Shown: positions 43,379 to 52,965, numbered from the stretch's first letter. The stretch: DNA of 64,000 nt from Parablautia intestinalis (GCA_003612395.1 RAYQ01000011.1:62001-126000), one strand, 5' to 3'. Translations and numbers: made by a program. Notes: a model not told the origin generated them from the sequence alone.

Positions 43379-44245
43379 ATGGCAGATATTTTAGAATTGC
43401 AGCAGGTATCCAAGACATTTCCCAAATCAAACTTTAAACTGGATAAGGTAACATTTTCGGTGCCCTATGGCGCTATCCTTGGGTTTGTGGGGGAAAACGG
43501 CGCAGGTAAAACCACAACCATCGGCTGTATTTTGAATACCATTACCAAAGAAAGCGGAACCATAAAATTATTTGGAAAAGAAATGAAAGACGCCGATACC
43601 GGCTTAAGGGAAAAAATCGGTGTTGTCTATGACGGGGATAATTTCCCTGCTTACTGGAATGCGAAGCAGCTGTCGGAAATTATGAAGGGAGTTTATACAC
43701 AGTGGGATCAGGAGCTGTTTGAGAAGTACTTAAAAGATTTTAATCTGCCGGCAAAGCAGAAAATCAAACATTTTTCCAGAGGAATGAGTATGAAATTAGC
43801 CATTGCGGCCGCCTTATCCCATCATCCCCAATTACTGATCCTGGACGAAGCAACAAGCGGTTTAGATCCTGTGATGCGGGATGACATATTGGACGTTTTT
43901 CTCGCATTCATGCAGGAAGAAAATCATTCTGTTTTGCTCTCCTCGCATATTACAAGCGACCTGGAAAAAGTTGCAGATTATATTACGTTTCTTCATGACG
44001 GCAGGCTGATTATGACAGTATCCAAAAATGAACTGGCATATGACTATGCGGTCATGCGCTGTAGGGAAAGTCAGTTTCAGAAGCTTGATCCCCAAGATAT
44101 ACTTGTTTACCGCAAGCGGGATTTGTGGATTGACGTGTTGGTTTCCGATGGAAAAGGCGCACGGCGAAAATATAAAGATATCGTGGTGGACCATGTTTCT
44201 GTTGACGAAATAATGCTTCTGCTGGTAAAAGGAGAACAGATATGA
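43379..44245 (+). CDS. ABC transporter ATP-binding protein
   Basis: 288 residues with Walker A GENGAGKTT, a signature HFSRGMSMKLAIAAAL and Walker B LLILDEATSGLDP, then the switch SSHITSDLEKVADY. The sequence type matches exporters co-transcribed with YtrA regulators (bacitracin, cell-wall antibiotic or acetoin-related). It starts at the GntR stop and overlaps the permease start by four bases (ATGA). The substrate is unknown. Confidence 0.93.
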   Translation: MADILELQQVSKTFPKSNFKLDKVTFSVPYGAILGFVGENGAGKTTTIGCILNTITKESGTIKLFGKEMKDADTGLREKIGVVYDGDNFPAYWNAKQLSEIMKGVYTQWDQELFEKYLKDFNLPAKQKIKHFSRGMSMKLAIAAALSHHPQLLILDEATSGLDPVMRDDILDVFLAFMQEENHSVLLSSHITSDLEKVADYITFLHDGRLIMTVSKNELAYDYAVMRCRESQFQKLDPQDILVYRKRDLWIDVLVSDGKGARRKYKDIVVDHVSVDEIMLLLVKGEQI

Positions 44246-44886
44246 AAGGGCTTATAAAAAATAATTTATATGGGACTTATGCTAATGCAAAAGTATTTGC
44301 AGGATTCATGATTTTGTTTGGGGTTTTTGTGGTTGCCGTAATCAGCCAGTCTTTACAGATAGGCTATGTGATGACCGGCATCATCGGGTTTTCCGTAAGT
44401 GCAGTTTTGACTGCCAAAAGTGATTTTGCCTCAAAATGGGGAAAATATAAGCTGACTTTACCTGTAAGGCGGGCGGATATCGTAAGGAGCCATTTTTTGA
44501 ACCAGATGATTTGGCTTTTGGTTGGAATCCTTTTCGTGGGAATTGAGTTAAGCCTGTCATCGCTTTTTCATGGCTGTCCTTTTGATCAGCCTGTAGATAT
44601 TCTTTCTATGTTTGCGCTGGGAATTAGTATGAGTCTTTTCATGGGGGCAGTCTTTTTTCCCTTATTTTATGCAGGCGGTGCGGAAAGAGGCGAAGTGTTT
44701 TTGATTATCGCGATTCTTTGTGCGTTCGGCCTTGACTTTACAATTGTCAGCATAACCAATGAGCTGCTGGATGCAGGAGCAGGTACCGTTATCCTTGGGA
44801 TAATTATTTTGGCAGGCTGTTCACTGCTTGCCTTTGGTTTATCTTATCCATTAACGGTATGTATTTTCAGGAAAAAGGAGTATTAA
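44242..44886 (+). CDS. ABC-2 type permease
   Basis: 214 residues with six helices, of the ABC2_membrane_5 type (first loop FASKWGKYKLTLPVRRADIVRSHF quoted across the turn). It is the membrane half of the exporter whose ATPase lies directly upstream with a four-base overlap. The export substrate cannot be read from the sequence. Confidence 0.85.
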   Translation: MKGLIKNNLYGTYANAKVFAGFMILFGVFVVAVISQSLQIGYVMTGIIGFSVSAVLTAKSDFASKWGKYKLTLPVRRADIVRSHFLNQMIWLLVGILFVGIELSLSSLFHGCPFDQPVDILSMFALGISMSLFMGAVFFPLFYAGGAERGEVFLIIAILCAFGLDFTIVSITNELLDAGAGTVILGIIILAGCSLLAFGLSYPLTVCIFRKKEY

Positions 44887-44931
44887 AGTAAGTTAAGGCA
44901 GGCAGAATTGCTGTATTTTTGGAGGATGGAT

Positions 44932-46677
44932 ATGGTTAATAAGTGTAAAAAGATATGGAGTAACTGGAATTTAAACAAGAAAATATTAATTTCTTTTATC
45001 GTGGTTATTCTAATCGGAATTACTGCCAGCTACTTTATGTTCCTAAAGGTAACGAGAAACAGGACATTGAGACAATTGTGTGAAACAAAGGTCCTTTTGC
45101 TGAAAAATATTTCAGACAAAGAAACTTATATTCTTGATAATATTTTGAATATCATGAATATGTTTTTGACGGACATGGATATACAGAAGTTTATCAAAAT
45201 GAAAGAAGGCACAGATGAATACAGTAAATTGCAGCAGAGTCAGTTGATAAAAGATAAGCTTATCGAACAGCGTGGTGTTTTTTCTAATATTGATTACAGT
45301 CTTTCTCTGATAGGATTTTTGGAGGATGCCTATGTGAGCAATTCTTCTGCCTATACAAAAGAAACGAATAAACAGCGCATGGAGGAATACAGGAGAGTGT
45401 ATCCCAATAAAGGGTATCAGCTAATCTGGACGCATGGGGGCAGCTATGGAGAAAAGGGCACCATAACGGCAATCAGCTACATACCGGATATGCGCAATGG
45501 AGAACCGATCGGCATGCTTATTCTGGATATTCCGGAGGTGGTTTTCCGGCAAGTCTATCAGGAATATGTAACGGAACAGGAAAATATTTTTTTGATGAAT
45601 GAGGAAGGAAAAGTGATTTCTTCGTTTGAAACAGAAGCAATTGGAGAGAATTATAAAGAAACCGAATTGTATGAAGATATAATGGGCTATAAAGAAGGAT
45701 ATTTTTATGATGTGAAAGAAAAGGAAATGGTAATTTTCGTAAAAAATCCAACTGGAAAAACTTATATTGTGGATACTGTTTCTTACGCTAAATTAATAGA
45801 GCCATACAAGAATGTTTCACGTTCTTTGCCAGTGGTATTTGCAATGGTATCTGTTATTTGTGCGGTGGTTTCCCATCAGATCTCCAAGTCTATTGCAAGA
45901 CCTGTCCAGAACCTGGCAGAAGAAATTCATGTTTACTGTGCGGAAAATAACCATTCAGATTTAAGGTATAAAAATGGAGATGAGATATCTTATCTGGAAC
46001 AGGAATATCACTCTATGATTCAGCGTCTGGAAAGGATGATAGAACAGATTTATGCAGAGCAGGAACTAAAGAGAAAATACGAGATAGAGGCGTTAAAGGG
46101 ACAGATACAGCCGCACTTCCTATATAATACCCTGACCTCTATCCGGTATTTAAATCTTACAGAGCAAAAAAGTGAGGTTGACAAGGCCCTTGCGGCTCTG
46201 ATTAATATTTTGGCTGTGTATTTTAAGGACAAGAGCCCCTGGGAGAGTATAGAACAGGAAATGAATTTTTTAAAAAATTACTGTTTTATCCAGCAGGTGA
46301 GATATGGCAATAATTTTGAGGCCGTGATAGAATATGAGGAAGAAATTACCGATATGCTTTTGCCCAAAATGCTCCTGCAGCCGATTGTGGAAAATGCAAT
46401 ATTTCACGGAGTTTCAGACAGGGAAGAAGGCGGCCTGATAGAAATTATATCCGGAAAAAAGAGCGGGAAGATTGAAATAGTGGTAAGGGATAACGGAGTG
46501 GGAATAGAAAAGACAAAGGAGCAGGGGAAAGCAGAATCTCATGGTGTTGGAATGAGAAATGTGCAGGAGAGGATGCGGCTGATTTATGGGGAAGGGGCAT
46601 CCGTAACGATAGAAAGTGAGGCGGATAAGGGTACGGTAGTAACATTTATGCTGCCTTTCATTACGGAGTCGGATTAA
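44932..46677 (+). CDS. Sensor histidine kinase, YesM type
   Basis: About 581 residues: an N-terminal helix (ILISFIVVILIGITASYFM), a large extracellular sensor domain (about residues 45-290), a second helix (VVFAMVSVICAVVS), HAMP, then the His_kinase domain with the phospho-accepting histidine in GQIQPHFLYNTLTSIRYL and an HATPase domain (LLQPIVENAIFHGV; VRDNGVGI; HGVGMRNVQERM). ATG 44932 follows GGAGG at seven bases. It pairs with the YesN regulator downstream and is expected to sense an extracellular sugar and switch on the ABC importer and sulfatase that follow. Confidence 0.92.
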   Translation: MVNKCKKIWSNWNLNKKILISFIVVILIGITASYFMFLKVTRNRTLRQLCETKVLLLKNISDKETYILDNILNIMNMFLTDMDIQKFIKMKEGTDEYSKLQQSQLIKDKLIEQRGVFSNIDYSLSLIGFLEDAYVSNSSAYTKETNKQRMEEYRRVYPNKGYQLIWTHGGSYGEKGTITAISYIPDMRNGEPIGMLILDIPEVVFRQVYQEYVTEQENIFLMNEEGKVISSFETEAIGENYKETELYEDIMGYKEGYFYDVKEKEMVIFVKNPTGKTYIVDTVSYAKLIEPYKNVSRSLPVVFAMVSVICAVVSHQISKSIARPVQNLAEEIHVYCAENNHSDLRYKNGDEISYLEQEYHSMIQRLERMIEQIYAEQELKRKYEIEALKGQIQPHFLYNTLTSIRYLNLTEQKSEVDKALAALINILAVYFKDKSPWESIEQEMNFLKNYCFIQQVRYGNNFEAVIEYEEEITDMLLPKMLLQPIVENAIFHGVSDREEGGLIEIISGKKSGKIEIVVRDNGVGIEKTKEQGKAESHGVGMRNVQERMRLIYGEGASVTIESEADKGTVVTFMLPFITESD

Positions 46678-46711
46678 AAAATCGGTCTGACGGCAGAATT
46701 GAGGGATTTAA

Positions 46712-47446
46712 ATGAAAATAGCGATTGTAGATGACGAAAAACCGATCAGGCAATGGTTTTCTTATATTTTGGGGAAAATAGAAGGGGTGGAAATTACAGG
46801 AAGTTATTCCAATGGGCAAAATGCGCTGCTGGAATGCAAAACGCATAAGCCGGATGTAATTTTTACGGATATAAAGATGCCTGTGATGGATGGCATAGAA
46901 TTGATTGAAAATATCAAAGCGGATTATCCGGAGATTGAAGTTGTAATTTTAAGTAACTTTGACGATTTTGAATATGTATATAAAGGCTTAAAACTTGGGG
47001 CGGAAGATTATTTGCTAAAATCCCAGGCAGATGATGAGAAAATTGTGGAAGTATTGGAACTTTTGAGAGAGAAGCTGAAGGCAGGAAAAATTCCTGAAAG
47101 AAAATTGGAAGAGGAATACAATTCTCAGATTGTGCGGAAAATGATAACCTATATCAGAGAAGGGTATGCCGGCAATCTTAAACTGGCCTCTCTGGCCCGG
47201 GAATTGAATTACAATTCCGATTATTTATCTCAGATTTTTAAAAAGGATACGGGGAAAAACTTTAATACCTATTTAATTGAGGTAAGAATGGAGAAAGCGA
47301 AAGAGCTATTGCTGCAGGGAAATTATAAAATACGGGAAGTGGCGGAGGCAGTGGGGTATACAAACGAAATGTATTTTTCCACTGCGTTTAAAGGATACAC
47401 TGGCGTATCGCCCAAAAGATTTGCTTCGCAATATAAGAAAAGTTAA
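46712..47446 (+). CDS. Response regulator, YesN type (REC + AraC HTH)
   Basis: 244 residues. Receiver domain with the acidic pocket IVDDEKP, phospho-acceptor in FTDIKMPVMDG, and conserved K in DYLLKSQ. The C-terminal AraC helix-turn-helix pair is complete (NLKLASLARELNYNSDYLSQ; IREVAEAVGYTNEMYFSTAF; GVSPKRFASQY). This is shorter than many YesN proteins because the linker is small. It sits 34 bp after the kinase and 150 bp before the solute-binding protein gene, its likely target. Confidence 0.93.
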   Translation: MKIAIVDDEKPIRQWFSYILGKIEGVEITGSYSNGQNALLECKTHKPDVIFTDIKMPVMDGIELIENIKADYPEIEVVILSNFDDFEYVYKGLKLGAEDYLLKSQADDEKIVEVLELLREKLKAGKIPERKLEEEYNSQIVRKMITYIREGYAGNLKLASLARELNYNSDYLSQIFKKDTGKNFNTYLIEVRMEKAKELLLQGNYKIREVAEAVGYTNEMYFSTAFKGYTGVSPKRFASQYKKS

Positions 47447-47598
47447 AAAATACAGGAAAAATATAAAAAAGGCGTGTTGTTTTTGTGAAAATAGTCAAAA
47501 AAGCAAAAATTTAACCCGTCTTTTTTTATGTTATTAAAAAGGCCTGACTGTTAAAATGAAAACATCAAAAGAACGGGCTTTCAGGAAAGGAGAATGAG

Positions 47599-48879
47599 AT
47601 GAAAGTAAAGAGAATAATCACTATGATCATGGCTTTGGCAGCAGTGGGATGTACGGCCGGATGTGGAGAAACAAAAGAAGCGGAAACTGTGGAAACAAAA
47701 GTTGCGGAAGAAAGTGCGGAGGTGATTAACCTTTGGACAAGGGGAACCGAGACAGATGCCACAGGCCCCTATCTTTTAGAAGCGGTAAAGAAATATGAAG
47801 AAGAAACGGGAATTAAGGTAAATGTGCAGTTTATTCCGCATGATGATGTTGAAACAAAGTGGAATTCTGCTTTTGCATCAGGGACAGCGCCGGATGTGAT
47901 TGACATGGGAATTGTGCATATTGCGGGCAGGGTGAATTTGCAGCACATTGTTCCGTTGGACGAGTATTACGAATCATGGGAAAACAGAGATCAGCTTATC
48001 CCGGCAATGAAAGATTTGGGTATGTATAACGGTAAACTTTATGCCATCGCCCATTTCCCGGATCCGCAGATTTTTGCATACAGAAAAGATATGTTTAAGG
48101 AGGCCGGACTGGATGAAAGCCGTGCGCCGGAAAGCTGGGAGGAACTTTTGGAGTATGCACAGAAACTGACAATAAAGGATGAAAACGGGGAAGTCACAAG
48201 GGCCGGAATTGCTGTACCAATGGAAAACACCAGATTTTTGGCCAATATATTGATTCATCAAAATGGAGCTGTGTTTGCAGATGAAGATGCAAATCTTCCA
48301 ACCATGGATACTCCGGAAGCAGTGGAATGCATTGAGTTTTTGGACAGCCTTCAGGAATGTTCCGGCATGCTTGCCAGCGGTAACTGGAGTGAAAGTCCGT
48401 TTTTTAAGGACAGTGCGGCCATGGCTTATATACCAAATGGCGTTTTAAAGAATTACTTAAAAGAAAATCCGGATATGAAAGAAAATATTGGCATGACGGC
48501 ATGTGTTCCCGGTAAGGAAACTGCAACATGGTGCGGCGTATGGTTTTATGGCGTAACATCTCAGTCTAAAAATCCGGAGATGGCTTTTGATTTGATATCT
48601 TACCTTACCAGCGAGGCGGTATTATCAAGCCGTGTAGAAATGGCAGGGCTTCCCAGTGCATTCCGATACAATGAGGACGAGTATGTAGACCTTGATCCTG
48701 AGGTAAATCAGGCGGTAATGGATGCAATTGCATGCGGCTATGGAAATCCCAAAGTTTCCTGGGCGCTTCTTTATGAAAAAGTATTGGATCAATTGACAGA
48801 AGAAGTTTTTTATGATGTGAAAACACCGGAGGAAGCTTTGAAGGATGCGCAGGAATCTTTGATGTCGGAGATAGAATAG
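47599..48879 (+). CDS. Sugar ABC transporter substrate-binding lipoprotein
   Basis: 426 residues. The signal peptide MKVKRIITMIMALAAVGC continues into TAGC; the lipidated cysteine is probably that of TAGC. The mature part is a cluster B/D extracellular solute-binding protein (family 1) with INLWTRGTETDATGPYLLEA, VQFIPHDDVETKWNSAFASG, TAPDVIDMG and the C-terminal VSWALLYEKVLDQLTEEV. It captures a sugar or oligosaccharide for the two permeases downstream. An ATPase is not encoded here; such importers commonly share a housekeeping MsmK-type ATPase. Confidence 0.92.
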   Translation: MKVKRIITMIMALAAVGCTAGCGETKEAETVETKVAEESAEVINLWTRGTETDATGPYLLEAVKKYEEETGIKVNVQFIPHDDVETKWNSAFASGTAPDVIDMGIVHIAGRVNLQHIVPLDEYYESWENRDQLIPAMKDLGMYNGKLYAIAHFPDPQIFAYRKDMFKEAGLDESRAPESWEELLEYAQKLTIKDENGEVTRAGIAVPMENTRFLANILIHQNGAVFADEDANLPTMDTPEAVECIEFLDSLQECSGMLASGNWSESPFFKDSAAMAYIPNGVLKNYLKENPDMKENIGMTACVPGKETATWCGVWFYGVTSQSKNPEMAFDLISYLTSEAVLSSRVEMAGLPSAFRYNEDEYVDLDPEVNQAVMDAIACGYGNPKVSWALLYEKVLDQLTEEVFYDVKTPEEALKDAQESLMSEIE

Positions 48880-49023
48880 CATTTTAAGTAAACAATGCCA
48901 TGTGCCCGGAGGGCAGCTCATTGTCAAAAGACGGAGTTTGTAATTGACCTCACTGCAGACTCCGTCATACACAAAAGCCCTTGGGCGTATACAGAGAAGG
49001 GAAGGAGGAGCAGGGAGAAGGAA

Positions 49024-49881
49024 ATGAAAGGAAAAGTAAAGATAGCCCCTTATTGCTTTATAGCTCCGTTTTTTATTATTTTTACATATTTTTATTTTGT
49101 TCCTGTCTTTAAAGTTATCATGGACAGCTTCACTGACTATGATATGTTTACAAAAAGGAACTTTGTAGGATTAAAAAATTATATAGACCTGGTGAAGGAT
49201 GAGACATTTATTTTGTCCATTGGAAATACTTTCTTTTATACAGCCTGTATGCTGTTTCCTGCATTGGTCATTGGTCTTTTGCTGGCATGTCTTATAGGCA
49301 GTTCCCTTGTGAAAACCAGGTATACCAGAATGGCAATCTTTATGCCTCATGTTTTTTCCATGGTTGCTATATCAATGATTTGGTTATACCTTTATGAACC
49401 GAATAACGGTGTTTTGAATCAAATATTAAAAACAATGCATCTGCGGGGAAGCAAATGGCTGCGTGACCCTGAAATAGCGCTGTTTTGCCTGGCAGTTATG
49501 GGGATCTGGAAATCCGTGGGCTATTACATGGTGGTATTTTTATCAGGGCTGAAAGGAATATCCCTGCAGTATTATGAGGCAGCTAAAATTGACGGGGCGG
49601 GCCCGGTGAACACCTTTTTTCATATCACACTGCCCCTTTTAAAACCGACTACTACCTTTCTGCTGATTACGGGAATTATTTCCTCTTTTAATGTGTTTGA
49701 GCAGGTTAATATTATGACAGGCGGAGGACCTCTTAACAGAACGACAACTATGGTGCATCAGATTTATACTGCAGGATTTGCCGAATACAAGTTAGGATAT
49801 GCGTCTGCTATGTCTGTAATCCTGCTCTTAATTGTAATTGGCATCAGTATATTAAATTTTGGATTGACAAACAAAGAATAA
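49024..49881 (+). CDS. Sugar ABC transporter permease (MalF-like)
   Basis: 285 residues with six helices and the ATPase-docking EAA loop EAAKIDGAGPVNTFFHITLP. Starts MKGKVKIAPYCFIAPFFIIF. ATG 49024 follows GGGAGAAGGAA; the frame extends further upstream without a better site. It forms a heterodimer with the next permease. Confidence 0.93.
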   Translation: MKGKVKIAPYCFIAPFFIIFTYFYFVPVFKVIMDSFTDYDMFTKRNFVGLKNYIDLVKDETFILSIGNTFFYTACMLFPALVIGLLLACLIGSSLVKTRYTRMAIFMPHVFSMVAISMIWLYLYEPNNGVLNQILKTMHLRGSKWLRDPEIALFCLAVMGIWKSVGYYMVVFLSGLKGISLQYYEAAKIDGAGPVNTFFHITLPLLKPTTTFLLITGIISSFNVFEQVNIMTGGGPLNRTTTMVHQIYTAGFAEYKLGYASAMSVILLLIVIGISILNFGLTNKE

Positions 49882-49896
49882 GGGAGGGGCAATGCT

Positions 49897-50766
49897 ATGA
49901 GCAAACAGATTATAATGAAAAAAGTAATACTGAAAATATTGATTATTATCATTGCCCTGATAGTGATATTTCCTTTGTGCGTTTTGTTGAGCACGGCATT
50001 AAAATCAGATAGAGAAATTGCCAGTGGATTTGTCAGCCTTACACCGGAGAAATTATTGTGGGAAAACATACCAAAAGCAATGGGCATGGGTGATTGGCCC
50101 AGATATTTTTTCAATAGTGCGCTTATAACGGTTATTACGGTAGTATGCAGCTTACTGATAAATTCTTCAGCAGGATTTGCTTTTGCCAGACTTCCCTTTA
50201 AAGGGAAAAATGTTCTGTTTTACTGTGCAATGATAGGCATGATGCTGCCGATGCAGATTATTATGTTGCCGGTGTTTTTGCAGATTAAAGAGTTCCCGCT
50301 CCTTGGCGGCAATAACATTTTGGGTCAGGGAGGAATCGGTCTTATTAACAATTACTGGGGAATCATTTTACCGCTGATTGCACATCCTTTTGGTGTTTTT
50401 ATGAGCAGACAGTATTATATGAATTTTCCTAAAGAATTAGATGAAGCGGCGAAGCTGGACGGATGCTCTGCGCTTTCCATATATGTGAGGGTATACCTTC
50501 CCCTAAGTAAGTCCCTGTTTGCTACTTTGGGCTTATTAAAAACAGTGGATACCTGGAATCAGTATACCTGGCCGCTGCTTGTTACCAATACGAAAGAAAT
50601 GCAGACAGTGCAGCTTGCGTTAAATGCATTTAAAGGAGAAAACACCGTACAGTGGAATTATCTGATGGCTGCAACAATTGTAATTATTCTCCCTGTGCTG
50701 GTTTTGTTTATCTTTTTACAGAAATACTTTGTTCAGGGAATTGTGAGTACCGGTATGAAAGATTAA
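49897..50766 (+). CDS. Sugar ABC transporter permease (MalG-like)
   Basis: 289 residues, six helices and the EAA loop LDEAAKLDGCSALSIYVRVY. The start ATG 49897 follows GGGAGGGG. The gene is 15 bp after its partner permease and about 100 bp before the sulfatase gene; all are on one strand and probably co-transcribed. Confidence 0.93.
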   Translation: MSKQIIMKKVILKILIIIIALIVIFPLCVLLSTALKSDREIASGFVSLTPEKLLWENIPKAMGMGDWPRYFFNSALITVITVVCSLLINSSAGFAFARLPFKGKNVLFYCAMIGMMLPMQIIMLPVFLQIKEFPLLGGNNILGQGGIGLINNYWGIILPLIAHPFGVFMSRQYYMNFPKELDEAAKLDGCSALSIYVRVYLPLSKSLFATLGLLKTVDTWNQYTWPLLVTNTKEMQTVQLALNAFKGENTVQWNYLMAATIVIILPVLVLFIFLQKYFVQGIVSTGMKD

Positions 50767-50867
50767 GGCAGGCGACACTGCAGATGCAGTTTGCGATACA
50801 TGAATAAGCTTTGCGTATTGTATATGCCATCAGGAGCTGCCTTTTGTATTAAGAAATGGAGATTTAT

Positions 50868-52199
50868 ATGGAGCAAAAGAATAATGTAATATGGATCGTA
50901 ACAGATCAGCAAAGAGCGGAATCTCTTAGTATCAATGGAAGCCAAAACTGTGCTACCCCTCATTTAGACGGACTTGCGAGAACAGGGGTTAACTTTACCA
51001 ATGCGGTATCCGGTTTTCCCTTATGCTGTCCTTTTCGAGGGTCTATGCTGACCGGAATTTATCCCCATAAATGTGTGCCGGGCCATGAATACCGGATGAA
51101 TCCAAAGCAAAAGACCATTGCGGACATAATGAATGAAAATGGGTATGATACGTTTTATTTGGGGAAATGGCATTTAGACGGTGCAAAAGAAGCCGAAGAA
51201 CGGGCAGGGACACATATTGTTCCAAGGCAGAGGCGCGGCGGTTTTACTTCCTGGCTTGGCTATGAAAATAACAATGCCCAGTATGACTGTTATCTTCATG
51301 GACACAGAAAGGAGAAAGAAGTAGATTTATTCCGACTGCCCGGCTATGAAACCAATGCTATGACAGATATTTTTATTGAGTATTTGAGGGAACGGAAAGA
51401 AAAAGAAGAACCTTTTTTCGCAGTGCTTTCCGTTCAGCCGCCTCATGACCCCTATGTGGCGCCTGCCAATGTACAGAAAAATCATATTCCGTCCCAAATC
51501 CGATTCAGGCCAAATGTTCCGGATGTGCCTTATATCAGGGACCAGGCAGGAAAGGAACTGGCAGGATATTATGCCATGATAGAAAATATAGATGAGAATG
51601 TGGGAAGGATTGTAGAGGTGTTAAACGATACGGGACTTATGGAGAGTACCCATGTGATGTTCTTTAGCGATCATGGGGATATGCACGGTTCCCACGGACA
51701 ATTCAGAAAAACCATTCCCTATCAGGAGGCAGTGAATGTGCCTTTTATCATCAGCGGAGAAAAGAGGGCAGCCCATGTGGTGAACAGAAAAGCAGGTAAT
51801 GTGGGGGATATCTTAATCAATCATGTGGATATTGCGCCGACAACTTTGGGCCTGTGCGGTATACCGGTACCGGAATGGATGGAAGGAACAGACTATTCGG
51901 CCGTACGGATATTGGAGAAAGAAAGACCGGAATATCCTGAAAGCGCTTACCTGCAGTCTGTGATCCCTACCTGCCATGATGACAGCATCAATAAGCCGTG
52001 GAGAGGAATTGTGACAAAAGACGGATACAAATATGTGTGCTTTCAGGGAATGGATTATATGCTGTATGATTTAAAGCAGGATCCTTATGAGCAGGTGAAT
52101 CTTGCACATAATGACCATTATAAGGAGCTGCGTCTGAGATTAAAGCAGACCTTAAAAGAATGGATTGATAAAACACAGGATGAATTTTTACTTCCCTAA
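50868..52199 (+). CDS. Sulfatase (formylglycine-dependent, S1 family)
   Basis: 443 residues. Metal ligands D13 and Q14 in IVTDQQ, formylglycine motif C53-C-P-F-R57 (CxPxR), followed by GSMLTGIYPH, and the second metal site FFSDHGDMHG. C53 would be oxidised by an anaerobic sulfatase-maturating enzyme, which is not in the window. No signal peptide is present, so it acts in the cytoplasm on an imported sulfated sugar. ATG 50868 follows AATGGAG. Position after the sugar importer and near kduI/kduD suggests sulfated glycosaminoglycan- or algal-type saccharides; the exact sulfate position cannot be predicted by eye. Confidence 0.9.
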   Translation: MEQKNNVIWIVTDQQRAESLSINGSQNCATPHLDGLARTGVNFTNAVSGFPLCCPFRGSMLTGIYPHKCVPGHEYRMNPKQKTIADIMNENGYDTFYLGKWHLDGAKEAEERAGTHIVPRQRRGGFTSWLGYENNNAQYDCYLHGHRKEKEVDLFRLPGYETNAMTDIFIEYLRERKEKEEPFFAVLSVQPPHDPYVAPANVQKNHIPSQIRFRPNVPDVPYIRDQAGKELAGYYAMIENIDENVGRIVEVLNDTGLMESTHVMFFSDHGDMHGSHGQFRKTIPYQEAVNVPFIISGEKRAAHVVNRKAGNVGDILINHVDIAPTTLGLCGIPVPEWMEGTDYSAVRILEKERPEYPESAYLQSVIPTCHDDSINKPWRGIVTKDGYKYVCFQGMDYMLYDLKQDPYEQVNLAHNDHYKELRLRLKQTLKEWIDKTQDEFLLP

Positions 52200-52330
52200 A
52201 TAGTGAAATATCTAAAAAAATATTATAAATTTTTGCTTTGTCGCTTGGAAAAAATATACTTATTAGTCTTTGCAAGGATGAAAACGAAACTTCTAATTTG
52301 GTTTTCCACAAAAGAAACGAATAGAATAAA

Positions 52331-52380
52331 ACCTCCTGGAAATAATAAAAACGTCTAATGAGACAATATTTTCAGGAGGT
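52331..52380 (+). promoter_or_regulatory. Hairpin that sequesters the ribosome site of the coat genes
   Basis: ACCTCCTGGAAATA (52331-52344) pairs over 14 continuous positions with TATTTTCAGGAGGT (52367-52380). The second arm contains the ribosome site CAGGAGG of the next gene. Inside the loop GTCT-AATG-AGAC forms a small second stem. Folded mRNA would hide the ribosome site, so translation may be controlled. Confidence 0.65.
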
Positions 52381-52386
52381 ATTTTT

Positions 52387-52572
52387 ATGGCTAATTTATC
52401 AGAACTTGATTTACAGAACCTTCGCCATTTAATCGGCGGTTATGATGTAACACACTGCAAAATGAAAGAATATGCATCCTGTGCGTCCGATACGCAGGTA
52501 AAACAGTTCTTTGAAAAAGGGGCTAAGTCAGCAATGGAAAACAAAAATGCATTAATGAAGTTTTTGCAGTAA
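52387..52572 (+). CDS. Small protein next to CotF, probable spore coat related
   Basis: 61 residues, helical, no signal peptide (LSELDLQNLRHLIGGYDVTH; KQFFEKGAKSAMENKNALMK). It resembles the first helices of ferritin-like CotF proteins. A six-base ATTTTT spacer separates AGGAGG from ATG. The next gene, a CotF-type coat protein, starts ten bases after its stop, so the two are translated together and may form a hetero-oligomer. Spore coat function is inferred from the neighbour. Confidence 0.7.
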   Translation: MANLSELDLQNLRHLIGGYDVTHCKMKEYASCASDTQVKQFFEKGAKSAMENKNALMKFLQ

Positions 52573-52582
52573 GGAGGCAGAC

Positions 52583-52843
52583 ATGGAAATGAATGAAAAG
52601 ACAATGGTAGCAGATACCCTTACGGGGATTAACGGAGAGCTTGTACGTTTTGGAGAGATGATTGCCCAGACAGAGAACAAGGAGCTGAAGCAGACTCTAA
52701 AGCAGTTTAGAAATACCTGTGAACAGTCACAGGAAGAACTGTATCAGATTGCCAGGGAAAAATCTTACTATGTACCTGCGGCAAAGGCCACGCAGACGGA
52801 GATAGATCATGTTAAGAGCCTGTTTACCAGTTCAACACTTTAA
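52583..52843 (+). CDS. CotF family spore coat protein
   Basis: 86 residues. The CotF pattern is clear: MNEKTMVADTLTGINGELVR, then IAQTENKELKQTLKQFRNTC and YQIAREKSYYVPAAKATQTE. Coat proteins of this type are ferritin-like helical bundles in the outer spore layers. AGGAGG lies seven bases before the start. With the preceding small gene it forms a two-gene unit ended by the terminator at 52898-52960. Confidence 0.85.
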   Translation: MEMNEKTMVADTLTGINGELVRFGEMIAQTENKELKQTLKQFRNTCEQSQEELYQIAREKSYYVPAAKATQTEIDHVKSLFTSSTL

Positions 52844-52897
52844 ATACCGGCGACATGTCTTGAAAGATGTAATGGGGCGTAATTAGGTTAAAAGTTT

Positions 52898-52960
52898 AAA
52901 TAAAGTGTGTAAGAAAATGACTGCGATTAGTTTTCATTTTTCCTGCACACTTTATTTTTA
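52898..52960 (+). terminator. Terminator after the coat genes
   Basis: AAATAAAGTGTG (52898-52909) pairs with CACACTTTATTT; an inner stem of AGAAAATGA with TTTTCATTTTT extends it. The final arm runs into a T-rich tail. Confidence 0.75.
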
Positions 52961-52965
52961 TATAG

